Shown here piece after piece: positions 11,881 through 22,605 of a stretch of 64,000 nucleotides of DNA. How positions within the stretch are numbered: the stretch's first letter is position 1; each line of letters opens with the position of its first letter. The position numbers and the translations under genes are program-made. The stretch is from Adenanthera pavonina (taxonomy: Eukaryota; Streptophyta; Magnoliopsida; Fabales; Fabaceae), in NCBI GenBank assembly GCA_026686845.1, contig JAIVEN010000012.1:16556501-16620500 (forward strand), read 5' to 3'. The notes beneath the pieces are model-generated. The model saw nothing but the letters and a program-made list of their open reading frames with translations, had not been told where the DNA came from and ran no database searches.

Positions 11881-13000
11881 AAAAGGATTTGTCCTTATAT
11901 CTGTAGTATCAAATAAGGACAAGTCTGAAATGTTGAAAGTAGCACTAACGTTGCCGTAGGAACTAGGAAGTCAATCTTGTAGGCATTGCCATTGATCTTT
12001 TCCAAGACTTGAAATAGACCATCTCCGCTCGATTGCAGCTAAGATTTCCTTTGCTCTGGAAACCTTTCCTTTCTCAAGTGTACCCAAATCCAATCTCCAG
12101 GGTTGAATACAACTCAGCTTCATCCTTTGTTTGCTTGCTGAGCATATTATTCATTCCTTCTTTCTATATTGGCTCGAACTTTAGCATGAAGTTCTCATTC
12201 AAACTTAGCTTTTTCCTTGCCATCAAGGTTAGTCTTTTCATGCATAGGCAAATGTAAAAGATCTAAGGGAGTCAAAATTAAATCCATACACAATCTCGAA
12301 GGGAGAATAAGATTTAGTAGAATAAACAACTTTATTGTATGAAAATTCAATATGAGACAAGCAACTCTCCCAGTTTTTCAAATTCTTCTGAATGATTGCA
12401 TGCAATAAAGTAGTAAGTGTCATATTTACTACTTTTGTTTGTCCATCAGTTTGTGGATATGCAGTTGTAGAAAACAGAAGTTTATTCCAAGTTTATTCTA
12501 GAGAGTTCTCCAAAAATGATGAAGAAACGTTACATCCCTATCACTCACAATTGTTCTTGGTAAACCATGCAATCTCACAATCTCTTTAAAGAATAGATTA
12601 GCAATATGAACAATATCATCAATTTTAGAACATGCAATAAAATGCGTCATTTTACTAAATCTATCCACAACAACAAAGATGCTATTCTTTCTACTTTGAG
12701 ACCTTGGGAGTCCTAACACAAAATCTATAGATATATCAATCCAAGGTTGATTAGGAACGAGGAGTGGGGAATACAATCCATGTGGTTTAATCTTTAATTT
12801 AGCATGTTTGCATGTTATGTATTTATCATACAAAGCAACAACATCATGCCTCATAAAAAGGCCAAAAAAAATGTTCATGCAACACACTCAAAGCTTTATC
12901 AATGCCAAAATGGCCGATTAAACCACCACCATGAGCTTCTTTCATAAGTAATTCATGCATCGAACAAGAAGGAATAAAAAATTTATCCCTTTGAAAAAAA
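11881..13000 (-). pseudogene. Ty3/gypsy integrase and C-terminal extension (decayed)
   Basis: The N-terminal zinc motif His residues are visible (HELLMKEAHGGG, about 12910-12960), but the first Cys of the Cys pair is Tyr (YITC near 12810). The catalytic core shows DISIDFVLGLP near 12730 and IVSDRDVTF near 12540, but the third acidic residue is lost: the usual DGQTE reads DGQTK near 12435. A GDGLFQVLEKI block near 12010 is the conserved post-integrase motif. Integrase would join element DNA to the chromosome; this copy has lost a catalytic residue. Confidence 0.82.
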
Positions 13001-14901
13001 GCCTTCAAATCTGAAATAATCTTGAAAACCATGTTTTTCACAAGAATTCCAAATTTTCCTAAAATCAGAATCAGATTCATACAATCCCTTAAGCATCTAA
13101 AAACCAAGCAATCGAGTTTGTAAAGAAGTAAGAAGAGTATACATGCGAGATAGAGCATTAGCTGCCACATTCTCCTCACCTTGTTTGTGCTTGATCACAT
13201 ATGGAAAGGTCTCAATAAATTCCATCCATCGGGTATGTCTTTTATTCAACTTACCTTGTGACTTTAAGTACTTTAAACTTTCATGATTAGAATGTATGAT
13301 AAATTCTTTAGGCCAAAGATAATGTTGCCAAGTCTCTAAAATTCTCTTTAAGGCATAAAGTTTTTTATCATAAGTGGAGTAGTTTAAAGTAGAACCACTA
13401 AGCTTTTCACTAAAGTAAGCAATTGGTCTATTATCTTGCATTAAGACAGCTCAAATGCCCAAACCAGATGCATCACACTCAACTTAAAAAACTTTGCTAA
13501 AATCTAGTAAAACAAGTAGTGGTGCATTGATGAGTTTTTCTTTTAGAGTGTTGAAAGCTTTCTCTTATGCCTCACCCCATTTAAATGTGACATGCTTTTT
13601 AACTGACTCATTCAAAGGTGCTACTATAGATGAAAAATATTTAACAAACCTCCTATAAAAGTTACCTAAGCCATGGAAAGATCTCACCTTGTTAGCATTC
13701 TTTGGAGTAGGCCAGTCTTGAATTGCTTTAACCTTTTCCTCATTTACTTGAATTCCTTGAGCACCTACAAAAAAAAACCAAGAAACACAACAGAATCCAA
13801 GCAAAAAAAACACTTTTGTATGTTTGCATAAAGCTTATTTTCTCTAAGAGTATTAAAGACTTCACACAAATGCCCTATGTGGTCTTCTAAGTTCTTGCTG
13901 TGGACTAAAATGTCATCAAAATAGACCACAATAAACTTTCCTATGAATGAACGGAAGACATGATTCATAAGACTCATGAATGTGCTAGGAGTGTTAGTTA
14001 AACCAAAAAGCACTACCAACCATTCATAAAGTCCAAATTTCATCTTAAATGTAGTTTTCCACTCATCTCCTTCTTTCATTCGAATTTAATGATAACCACT
14101 CCTAAAATTGATCTTAGAAAATAATGCAGAACTATGCAATTCATCAAGCATATCATCTAACCTAGGAATAGGATAGTGATACTTAACCATTATTTTGTTT
14201 ATAGCTCAGCAATCCACACATATACGCCATGATCCATCTTTCTTAGGAATTAGGATGATCGATACAGCATAAGGGCTTAAACTTTCATGTACAAAGCCTT
14301 TTCTCATGAGCTCTTCCACTTGTCTTTGGATCTCCTTAGTTTCTTCAAGGTTGGCTCTACTTGCTGGTTTGTTTGGAATGATAGATCCGGGGATGAAATC
14401 AATTATATGCTCTATGCCTCTTTGAGGAGGCAAAACATTTGGAAATTCTTTCAGAAACGGTTCACTAAATTCCTGCAAAAGAGAAATAACACTAGAAGGC
14501 AAAGAAGTATCAAGCTCATTAGTAGAAAAATAAGTGTCCTTGTATAGAAGCACAAAGACTTCTTGTCTTGCTATTAGTGCACTCTTCACCTCTCCTTTTT
14601 CTATGAACAAACTCAAGCTCTTGTTTTGTTCACTCTCTCTTTCTTTTTCTGCACTTTTTTTCTTTTCTCTTACATTCTTTCCACTATTTTCATTTTTCTG
14701 CATTTTTTCTTTCTCTTTCTCTTCTTTTTCTTTCTCATGCCTCTCTCTTTCTCTTTTCTCTCTATAATCACTTATAATTCTGTATTGATCTTCATATGCT
14801 TGCATTGGCCTAAGAGGCCTAAGCACAATATTAAGCCCTTCAAACACAAAGGAGTAGAAATTTTTGTAGCCATGGACGACCAAGAAGTAGATGTCCTGCA
14901 T
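13001..14901 (-). pseudogene. Ty3/gypsy reverse transcriptase and RNase H (decayed)
   Basis: RT begins with a GFVHESLSPYAVSIILIPKK stretch near 14240-14300 and keeps the catalytic VVYFDDILVHS box near 13910. RNase H/connection blocks follow (IAYFSEKLSG near 13410, then a YALKRILETWQHYL helix). A Glu/Lys-rich spacer (14650-14770, very acidic-basic, low complexity) separates protease from RT. Several stops and frameshifts are present, including at 14200-14206 and 13445. Confidence 0.85.
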
Positions 14902-15249
14902 ACATAGGTGCTATATCGCATAACACCTTGTCATGGTATTTGCCAATAGTAAATGATACTTGAACTTGCTTGGTGACTTTTATCTCACCACAATCAGTTA
15001 GCCATTGCAAATTGTAAGGCTTTGAATGTTTTAGAGTAGGCAAGTTTAGTTTTTTCACAAGCAAAGTACTAGCAACATTGGTGCAACTACCACCATCAAT
15101 AACCAAGCTATATACCTTGTCTTGAATAAAGCATCTAGGATGGAAAATCTCTTCTCTTTGCTCATCATCATGTTTCTCATCTTTTGGTTGAGCATTGAGA
15201 ATTCTTTAAGTAACAAGTGCATTACCATGTATAGGATCAATATATTCAT
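14840..15249 (-). pseudogene. Ty3/gypsy aspartic protease (decayed)
   Basis: The retropepsin-like active-site motif reads IDGGSCTNVAS near 15070-15105, with the catalytic Asp kept, and LLGRPWLQ near 14860 is the conserved C-terminal block. Plant Ty3/gypsy proteases commonly have DGG or DSG here. The frame is offset from gag and from RT by stops and frameshifts. It would cleave the Gag-Pol precursor. Confidence 0.75.
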
Positions 15250-15379
15250 TATCTGAACAAGATTTTATAGGAGGCATATTATCTAAAGCAAGGGGATCAT
15301 CATCAGAATCTTCACAAGAATCTTCACTATCAACTAGCCCATTACCAAGGATAACCATGGTTCTTTTGTTTGGACATTG

Positions 15380-16326
15380 AGCAGAGATATGTCCGAATCC
15401 TTAACATTTAAAGCAATGCAAGGTACTAGATTTAGAAGAGGATTTTAATTTAGAAGTACCTTTAGATGCAGAAGCCTTTATCCTCACGTCTACTTTATTC
15501 TTTTGGGGTGATTTGGAGTTTTGATTTTCATCTCTTGTTCTTAACTCTTTTCACTTGAAGAGAGGATTAGTTCTCCAAGGAACAGAGTTAGTTTTCTTGC
15601 TTTTCAATTGCTTCTCCAAGTAGACAGCTTTATGAAGCAATTTTTCCATATCCAAGTAATGTTCTAACTCAATTCTTTCTCGGATTTTGGTTTTTAATCC
15701 ACCAATGAAGTGGGCCATTGTCTGCTCTTCATCTTCATTAACATCAGCTCGAATCATAGCCATCTCCGTCTCTTTATGATACTCTCCAGTGCTCATAGAT
15801 CCCTGTTCGAGTTTTTGTAATCTTGTGTGCAAATCATGATGGTAATAGGATGGGATATACCTCTTATGCATGATGGTTCTCATGTCATGCCATGTGTCGA
15901 TGGGTTCTTCACCATTCCTCTGTCCAGTACGCTATAATTTATCTCACCAAACATTAGTATAGCCAGTAAACTCAACAACTGTGAGTTTTACTTTCTTTCT
16001 TCTGAGTAGTTATGACATTAAAAAATGAGCTCTACTTTCCTCTCACATTCAAGGTATAAGTTAGGATCCATTTTGCCTTGGAAGGATAGGATTTTAAGCT
16101 TGATGCCTCCTAAATCATTGTCTTTCTTGGAGGAAGATTTGTTTTTTGAGTTGGAACCCATTTCGGATTCGTGTTCTTCTTCATCATTAGTTCTACTTCT
16201 GGACTTTTTCCAATGCATCTCAAATTCCATGTCAGCCATATCATTTTTTATGTTTTTGAGTTCATCATGGAATGCTTTGATCATGAATTTCATATCAACT
16301 TCACCTTCACTTTCACTTCCTGTCAT
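15380..16326 (-). pseudogene. Ty3/gypsy Gag (decayed)
   Basis: The start at 16326 (ATG) gives a Lys/Glu-rich N-terminus. The retrotransposon-gag core follows (15551-15883), including the MAHFIGGLKTKIRERIELEH stretch. A CCHC zinc knuckle (C-x2-C-x4-H-x4-C) lies near 15365-15415 with a stop inside it. Gag would pack element RNA. The core is split by a gap near 15890-16015 in which the frame changes. Confidence 0.78.
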
Positions 16327-17400
16327 TGTTGCAGGAACATGTATAAAGAATTAAAACAAATAGAAATTAAAAGTTAGGAAATTCATTCCCTCTTCTCGTG
16401 TGTTTTACTCAATTTTTGTGAAACAATTAACTCATGTTTGTACTATTTATTGGTTTTTTCTAATAATGATCTCACGAATCTCTCTTACCTTTTTACCACT
16501 CTTATAGGGTGCTTATGGTGCTCTTAATGGAATCAGATAACCTGTCAAGAGAATCAAGTTAGTTTGAATGACAATCAAATGTTCAAAATAGTAAGGGACC
16601 TTTAAGAATTCAAAGAAAGGAAAACTCAAGGACTCTAGCCACAAATGGGAGACTCAAAGAGGAGTTAAAAATAGTGCAAGATCAAAACTTTTCTTACCAA
16701 GATATGAGAATTAGCATACCAGATACAAGATAAATCAATTTAAAGTGTGAACCAAATTTCAAGATTGATTTTTGCTGGTCAAAATCAAATCTTTTTCTTT
16801 TTTCTTTTTGTTTTGTTGGCCTTTCTTTTCTCTTCTTTTTTTTTTTTTAACTTTTCTTCTTTAGGCCTTTTCTTTTTTTTTTTTAGCAATCTTTCTTTGT
16901 TTCTTACCTTTTTTTAATTGATTATCAAGAACCTGCAAATAGACCAACCAGCAATTTCCATAATTTTATGGTATATATGTATAGATATATGTCAAGAAAA
17001 GGACACAATTAGATGCACAAGATCTAGGCAGAATTCAAGCACAAGAAACTCCAGAATTGTGTGTATACAATGTTGAGATTCAATGGAAAAATTTGAGGGA
17101 AAGACAAGAAGAATGGAATGAATGACTAAGAGACAAAAATGTGGATAGAAGAAGATACACAAGAAGATAGTATTTGAGATAAGAGAAGGAGACGTTTTTA
17201 CCAAAGAAACAAATTGTGGGCGGATTTGGAGATTTGGATGAGAAGAATGAAACAAATATTGGTAACATGGAGATGATGTCTTGGATCCGATGAAGTATAA
17301 CTTTTTGCACAAAACTTGGATTGGGACGTTAAAACAAGGTGAAAACACAGATTCTAAGCTTCAAGATAGACATATAAATCATCCTAAAACTCAAAGGATA
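16327..17400. other. Untranslated leader of the Ty3/gypsy element (gag side)
   Basis: No coding potential recognised. T-rich runs at 16795-16915 (A-rich in the sense of the element). This is the normal space between primer site and gag, here enlarged by the insertion that follows. Confidence 0.55.
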
Positions 17401-17405
17401 GAGGA

Positions 17406-18733
17406 TGTTAGGTTGGCTGATCACCCAAGAGGGGGGTGAATTGGGATAGTTTTGTATAAGCTATAACTCTCTCATTTTAACTCCAAATTAAGCAAATGAC
17501 CTATGGTTGGAAAGCTCTCAATGTCTAATTTCAAATAAAAGAAGTTTCACTTAAAAAACAAATGTGTTCTGTGAGATATGATCAAAATAATGATAAGAGG
17601 TCAAAACTGAAAATTCATATCTCACTACTTAACTTTAAATGACCATAACTTTTTCATATGACCTTTATTTTGAGTGATATAACCTTATTTGAAAAGCTCA
17701 TTAAGTCTAGTTTCATATGAAATAAGTTTTATATTAAAGCCGTTTGTATTTTGAGAGATGTATTAAAAATACAAATCAAAGGTCAAACTCTAGATTCTTG
17801 AAAATCATATTTCGCTATATTTAAAAGTAAGGATACGTTACCTTGATACCCAAAACTTCTTGAGTTAATCAAATATAATTGTAAATCATTAAGTTTTATT
17901 CTAAAGTTTGAATTTTGAAATCCAAAATTCATCTATCAGAGGGAATGTTTTTGAACCCTTTTAGTGCTTAATTATCAGACGAACTTTGTCATGACTTCAG
18001 ACGAATTTTACACATTTTACTAATTATGCTTGACTCGAAATTTGAATTTCAACACTTGAAATTTTTCTGTCAGAGTTGATATCTCTTGAACTTCAAATTT
18101 CAGTCAGCAAAGTTCGTATTTTCACAAAGCATAAGAATTTTAACTTCTCAAAATTCGTCAGTCAGTCAGAGTTTTTCAAATCTAACTTATGCTAACGCTA
18201 GATTTACTTAATCTAACTCATTTAAAACATATAGTAACAAGATTAAGTAATTTCAAAGATTAATCTCACCTCAAGACCTAAGTGAAAACAAAATATACCT
18301 AGTGACTAGGTCTTCAAATGTTGAGTTCCACTTCCACTTTGTCATTTCCTTCTTGGCATGCTCCCTTTTGATCTTCCATTTTTTGAGCATCCTTTCGTTT
18401 CTTCTTTCTTGAGTGAGGCATTATATTAATTTTCATTTCTGTATTCCAATGCTCACTATTCTTACTTAGACTAATATATATTTAATATATTACACTTACA
18501 AACTAAGTAGTTAGTCCAGTTTATATATCTAACTTATATTATTCATTGTAAAAATACAGTAGATATATTTGCACATAGCATGATATATATACATTATAAC
18601 CATAATTAAATACATGCTAATGCACCTTTTACTTCTTTAAGGAATATTATATGTGTCAGATATATATGATGCATTTGTTCCTTATTACTCTATATTTATC
18701 ATCATCAAAACTTATATTATACTAAACCTTACA
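17406..18733 (+). mobile_element. Solo LTR (1328 bp) nested in the Ty3/gypsy leader
   Basis: Begins TGTTAGGTTGG and ends AAACCTTACA, short inverted TG...CA ends. It is flanked by a perfect 5-bp duplication GAGGA (17401-17405 and 18734-18738). It has no coding sequence and carries the CCAAGAGGGGGGTGAATTGG family core near its start. A full element that recombined between its LTRs would leave exactly this footprint. Orientation is arbitrary. Confidence 0.85.
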
Positions 18734-18738
18734 GAGGA

Positions 18739-18824
18739 TGTTTTGATGTGTTCAAACTTTTAGATGTTCAGAAGGTAGACAAAAGGATGGAACTCCTGAA
18801 TCAACCTTTACTTTAATTACCAAT
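18739..18824 (-). promoter_or_regulatory. Primer-site region of the Ty3/gypsy element
   Basis: Directly inside the 5' LTR the minus strand reads GATTGGTAATTAAAG, which only loosely resembles a tRNA-iMet primer site (TTGGTATCAGAGC). It is either decayed or uses another tRNA. Confidence 0.35.
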
Positions 18825-19588
18825 CTGATAGAAGAACGGATGAACCTCCCAAGAACAAGTCTTAGGCAACTGAAGAACTTATAATAATGACCAAAAACAA
18901 TGGAAGCAACCCAAGGTAATTGATAGACTGAATGGAACCTCTAGAGAAAACTCTAGTAACCCCAAACACAAAACGCCACAAGTGTTAGTCAATTCTCTTA
19001 ATAAGTCGAATCTGTATTCTAAGAAGAACACGAAGAATTCTAATAATCTCACATGAAATTGAAGAGAGAAATCACTCAAAATATTATTTAGATTTGATTT
19101 GCAAAGTGGCACTACATAGTCTTTAAATAAGAATTGAAATCCTAATCCTAATAGGATAAGCGGTTCCTTGTAGATAAGGCTTATCCTTTTTTTCAATTTT
19201 AAATTCAAATTTGAATTAAATCCCAAGTTGGCCTCATAAATACAAGTAAGAACCAATCAAAATTAATCTAATCTAATCTAGAAAAAATAAAATGAAAAAT
19301 AAAATGAAAATTAAAAAAAAATAAATCTAATCCTAAAGTCACATGACTCATTAATGAAGCACATGACCTTTTTCTAAGCTCTTCTATTTAGACTTGGGTT
19401 GGGCCTTTGAGATCTTCAAATTAGGCTTCCAAACAAATGATCATTCCTTTTGGACTAGAAGGTGGCACCATTTGTTCTAAATTTTTGAAATAGATGGGCT
19501 CTTTCTCCTGAAGCTCTCGGACCAATCTTTACAAGGGTCTTTGAGCACAGTAGACCTCCATGATTGAGAGCTCACTTGCTCTATATCA
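18825..19588 (-). repeat. 5' LTR of the Ty3/gypsy element
   Basis: Begins TGATAGAAGAAC and ends CTCTATATCA on the plus strand. It aligns with 11031-11866 throughout, with many substitutions and one deletion of about 72 bp near 19543. The visible divergence indicates an old insertion. Confidence 0.85.
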
Positions 19589-20664
19589 TTCGGCACCTTT
19601 GATAACACCTGAGAGACTCCAGGCGACAGCATCTTCCCCCCATTACTCACAAAGCCATTATACACATTAGGACCTAAGCTCCTCAATGGACAGTGCTATA
19701 CGTTATGACCATATTTCCCGCAATTAAAGCATATGAGGTGAATTCCCTCATATTCAACCCTTCTCTCCCTTAATTTAATTTGAATACTAGGCAACAAGGC
19801 CTTAATCAAGTCCAGTTCCACACATATACATGCGAAGCGGCCCTTCTTCCTCCACAACATCATCATATCCACCTTCATCACCTTGCCTACTTGACTACCT
19901 AACACATATAGGATCCCCTTGTCATAGTGATCCATAGAGAGCTTTAGAATACTAATCCATGCCGCAATCGTGCATATTTGCTCCTCTTCCCTATCAAAGT
20001 CCTCTTTTCACCGTTGTACTGCCAAGTAATGGTCTTGTATCAACCATGGGCCTCCTGTTAATGCAAGGTTAATCTTCCTTGCTCTTAAATTCAACCAGAA
20101 AGAAGTTGGCGCCAACATCAATCTTTTCGAGTAGCCCTTGGTGACCCCATATTTGTTGTAGCTTCTTACCCAAGTACTCATTGTTCGTCGTCCAACCCAT
20201 AAGTTTCACAAATGGAGACCTCTTCCACAGTTTCACCATTTTTGCCTTGAATTCCAGCAGAATGATGATATTTGGTCCCCTCACCGTCTTCTCCACCTTG
20301 ACCCTCTGCTACCAACGCCCATCTCTCCACCAATCATCCTCCTCCTTCTCCTCTTCTTTGGCATCGAAGTTTGACTCATCCCTAATGCACGCTTGCTTGT
20401 ATGACCTTTTCTCCTCTTCCCTAACCTTTACAGCCGCCATCCTCTCTACATTCATCTCCTCCTAAACCTTTTCTTCCTAGCCTGATCCTCCATCCACTCT
20501 TCCACCCTTTGGATCAAGCTATGCTCATTAGGAAACATCCCTTCACCAGCCCGAACCATCTTACAATTATGGTTGAGAGCGTCCGCCTCCTCTGGTATAA
20601 CAGCTGGCGGCTCACCACCTCCCTTTGTCCTAGAACCCTCAAAGCATTCTTCACCATCTTCCAT
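19589..20664 (-). pseudogene. LINE ORF1, N-terminal part (DUF4283 and zinc knuckle)
   Basis: The start ATG is at 20662-20664. A DUF4283-like region is seen near 20069-20296 (GANFFLVEFK). A YDKGILYVLGSQVGKVMKVD block lies near 19875-19930 and a CCHC-type knuckle (CFNCGKYGH, near 19705) follows. This is the RNA-binding ORF1 of plant L1 elements. The frame is interrupted between 20069 and 19935 and is cut at 19588 by the LTR element; it resumes at 11016. Confidence 0.82.
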
Positions 20665-20685
20665 AATAAAACACTAATTTTTTAT

Positions 20686-20702
20686 GACATGCAAATCCTT
20701 CT
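20686..20702. repeat. Target-site duplication of the LINE, right copy
   Basis: GACATGCAAATCCTTCT, one mismatch to 6177-6193. It lies about 20 bp upstream of the LINE ORF1 start codon, so the element has almost no 5' untranslated region or is very slightly truncated. Confidence 0.88.
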
Positions 20703-21801
20703 AATGATACAAAGAATGCATGAATTGTCTTTATATAGAATGAGAAATAAATTCTCAAATATAAGATCAGAAAACTGGAAAGTTGCAAAATGACCATATA
20801 AATAGTAATTCTCATTCCAAGTATTGTACAAAATGGCACATTAAAGCTACTGTTTCATATTTTTTCCACCTAGAAAATGTTTTAAACTATTTTTAGGGAC
20901 TTGAATCACATTCATATGATTTTTGTAGAATTATTTATGATTTTCCAAAATTCAATTGGAAAAATATATGACCAAATGAACAGTATATCTAAACATTTTT
21001 ATTTTTCTAATTTGGCCCATATTGTGATTCAAGTTTCTAAAATGGTATAATTTAACAATATAGGAAGTATAACATATGGGAAATAAGGTCTAAAGTTAAA
21101 GTATTAGAGAGAACTTGTTTCCTCATTTATCTTAGATTTTAGGAAGTTCTTTAATCTTCATAGCTCAAGTAGATCAAAGCTCATATGATGCTAGGATTTA
21201 GATTGATTAGAGTTTCGTTTCACTTATTTTTATGGCATTATATATTTTACCTTAGACATTTGAGAAAATTGTAATAAAGGATATCGAGTACACACAATGT
21301 TTTATTTAAAAGTCAATAATGGATTCCTTTTGAATAATTATGCCTTTGGCACACCTAACATTCTATTTATTTGCTTTTAGATTTGAAAAAAAAAAACCAA
21401 CAATGAACTATATCTAGTTGTATCACTTTTTTTTATATCTTTAAACAAAAAATTATATAGAAGGAATAATTATGTGTGAGGTTTATATCTTATTTTTATA
21501 TTTATTATTTTAATGTTCGTTTATATGTATTTTTTCATAAATATAACGTATATAAATTATTTATTCTTTGAATTTGAATAATCATTTTAAATAAATAAGA
21601 AAATATCTTTCAAACAAAAGTTATCATTACGTAATTTATATTTTATTTTATAATATTTTACCTATTGGAAAAGAAATCTTATTACCAACAAAGGCTAGTG
21701 TGAGTGATATGAACTCTTATTCTTTAAATAAATTGTTGGGTGTTTAATTCTTGGAACAAATCTGACGGGGAGGGGTTTTATCTTTGCACACAATACCCTA
21801 A
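20703..21801. other. Intergenic, no gene seen
   Basis: AT-rich with stops in all frames; A/T homopolymers near 21385-21430. This is the flank into which the LINE inserted. Confidence 0.5.
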
Positions 21802-22605
21802 GGCCCTGTTTGATATGAGAGAATGGTAATGGGTGAGAAATTCCATTGTGAAGCTTGTTTGGTACATTGGTAATATGATTCCCTAGAATGGCCAACTACC
21901 ACGTATACGGGGAATAAAGAAACCCACCTCAAACCTAGGATTGGATAATTTCCCAGTTGGTTTTCCCCTGTGCCCTTCATCTCTTTCCAGCACCGCTGAC
22001 GAGATTCCCCTAACTGATGACGAGATTCTCCTAATCGCCATTGAGGACCCTTCCCCAATGTCATTGTCAACAATTTTTGGGTTTGGTCCCCTCAATTTTG
22101 CATATCTCTGTTGCTGTGACGTCATCGGTTTCTGAGTTCATTCCCCTTCATTTTGCATATCCCCATTGTTGTGCCACCGTTGATTTCTGGGTTTGATCCC
22201 CTCTATTTCGCAAATCTCCATCATTGTGCCATCGTCAATTTCATGACCAATCATGTCTTCCTCCAATCTCTCTCACAATCTCACCCCCCAAAAGGCCAAA
22301 ACCATCATCGCCATCAAACAAAATTGGTCTAGTTTTTGTGCTTCTCTATTTATTGTGGATTAATCGGCGGCGATGATGAGACACTAGCAAAGAAATGGAT
22401 CAATGGGAAGGAGGGGAATTTTTTTGGATTCTTTTTCCTAGGGGTAATATGATCTTTTAATAATTTATTCTCAACAAAATTCCGTTACATATCAAATATA
22501 CTTTTAAAATTCATTCCTACTCCTAATTTGATTCCTATGTCAATTCCTATTCTCATTTATATTCCATCAAAAAATCATTTTGAATATCAAATATCAAATG
22601 GGGCC
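21802..22605. mobile_element. PIF/Harbinger-like non-autonomous DNA element
   Basis: Terminal inverted repeats GGCCCTGTTTGATAT (21802-21816) and the reverse complement of 22591-22605 match at 13 of 15 bases. The flanks TAA (21799-21801) and TGA (22606-22608) fit a 3-bp target duplication with one change. GGCCTGTTTG-type ends are typical of PIF/Harbinger MITEs. There is no transposase frame; the inside is unrelated low-GC and C/T-rich sequence. Confidence 0.6.

Larger units (their letters stand above)
11031..19588 (-). mobile_element. Ty3/gypsy LTR retrotransposon inserted in the LINE ORF1
   Basis: Two direct repeats (LTRs 11031-11866 and 18825-19588) flank, in minus-strand order, a primer-site region, gag, protease, reverse transcriptase, RNase H, integrase and a polypurine tract. 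Integrase after RNase H defines Ty3/gypsy. The element carries its own insertion (17406-18733). A candidate 5-bp duplication TCATT occurs at 11017-11021 and 19586-19590, but it overlaps the LTR end on the right and stands 9 bp off on the left, so it is uncertain. All reading frames are broken. Confidence 0.88.
6194..20685 (-). mobile_element. Full-length LINE (L1-type non-LTR retrotransposon), split by a nested Ty3/gypsy element
   Basis: Reading from right to left: ORF1 begins at 20664, about 20 bp inside the element; it is interrupted at 19588/11031 by the LTR retrotransposon, resumes to about 10373, and ORF2 runs from 10307 to about 6230 (endonuclease, reverse transcriptase, zinc-binding region, RNase H). 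The element ends in a short A tail (T run at 6193-6198) and is bracketed by a 17-bp duplication. Without the insertion it is about 5.9 kb, normal for a plant L1 with RNase H. Numerous stops and changed catalytic residues show it is dead. Confidence 0.88.

Noticed and set aside
14534..14907. Plus-strand open frames rich in Phe/Ser opposite the Ty3/gypsy polyprotein
   Set aside because: They mirror the Glu/Lys-rich spacer of the minus-strand element (GAA/AAA codons read in reverse) and have no own signals.
18808..18824. Clear tRNA-Met primer site for the Ty3/gypsy element
   Set aside because: Only TTGGTA is shared with the expected site; the rest does not match, so the priming tRNA was not assigned.
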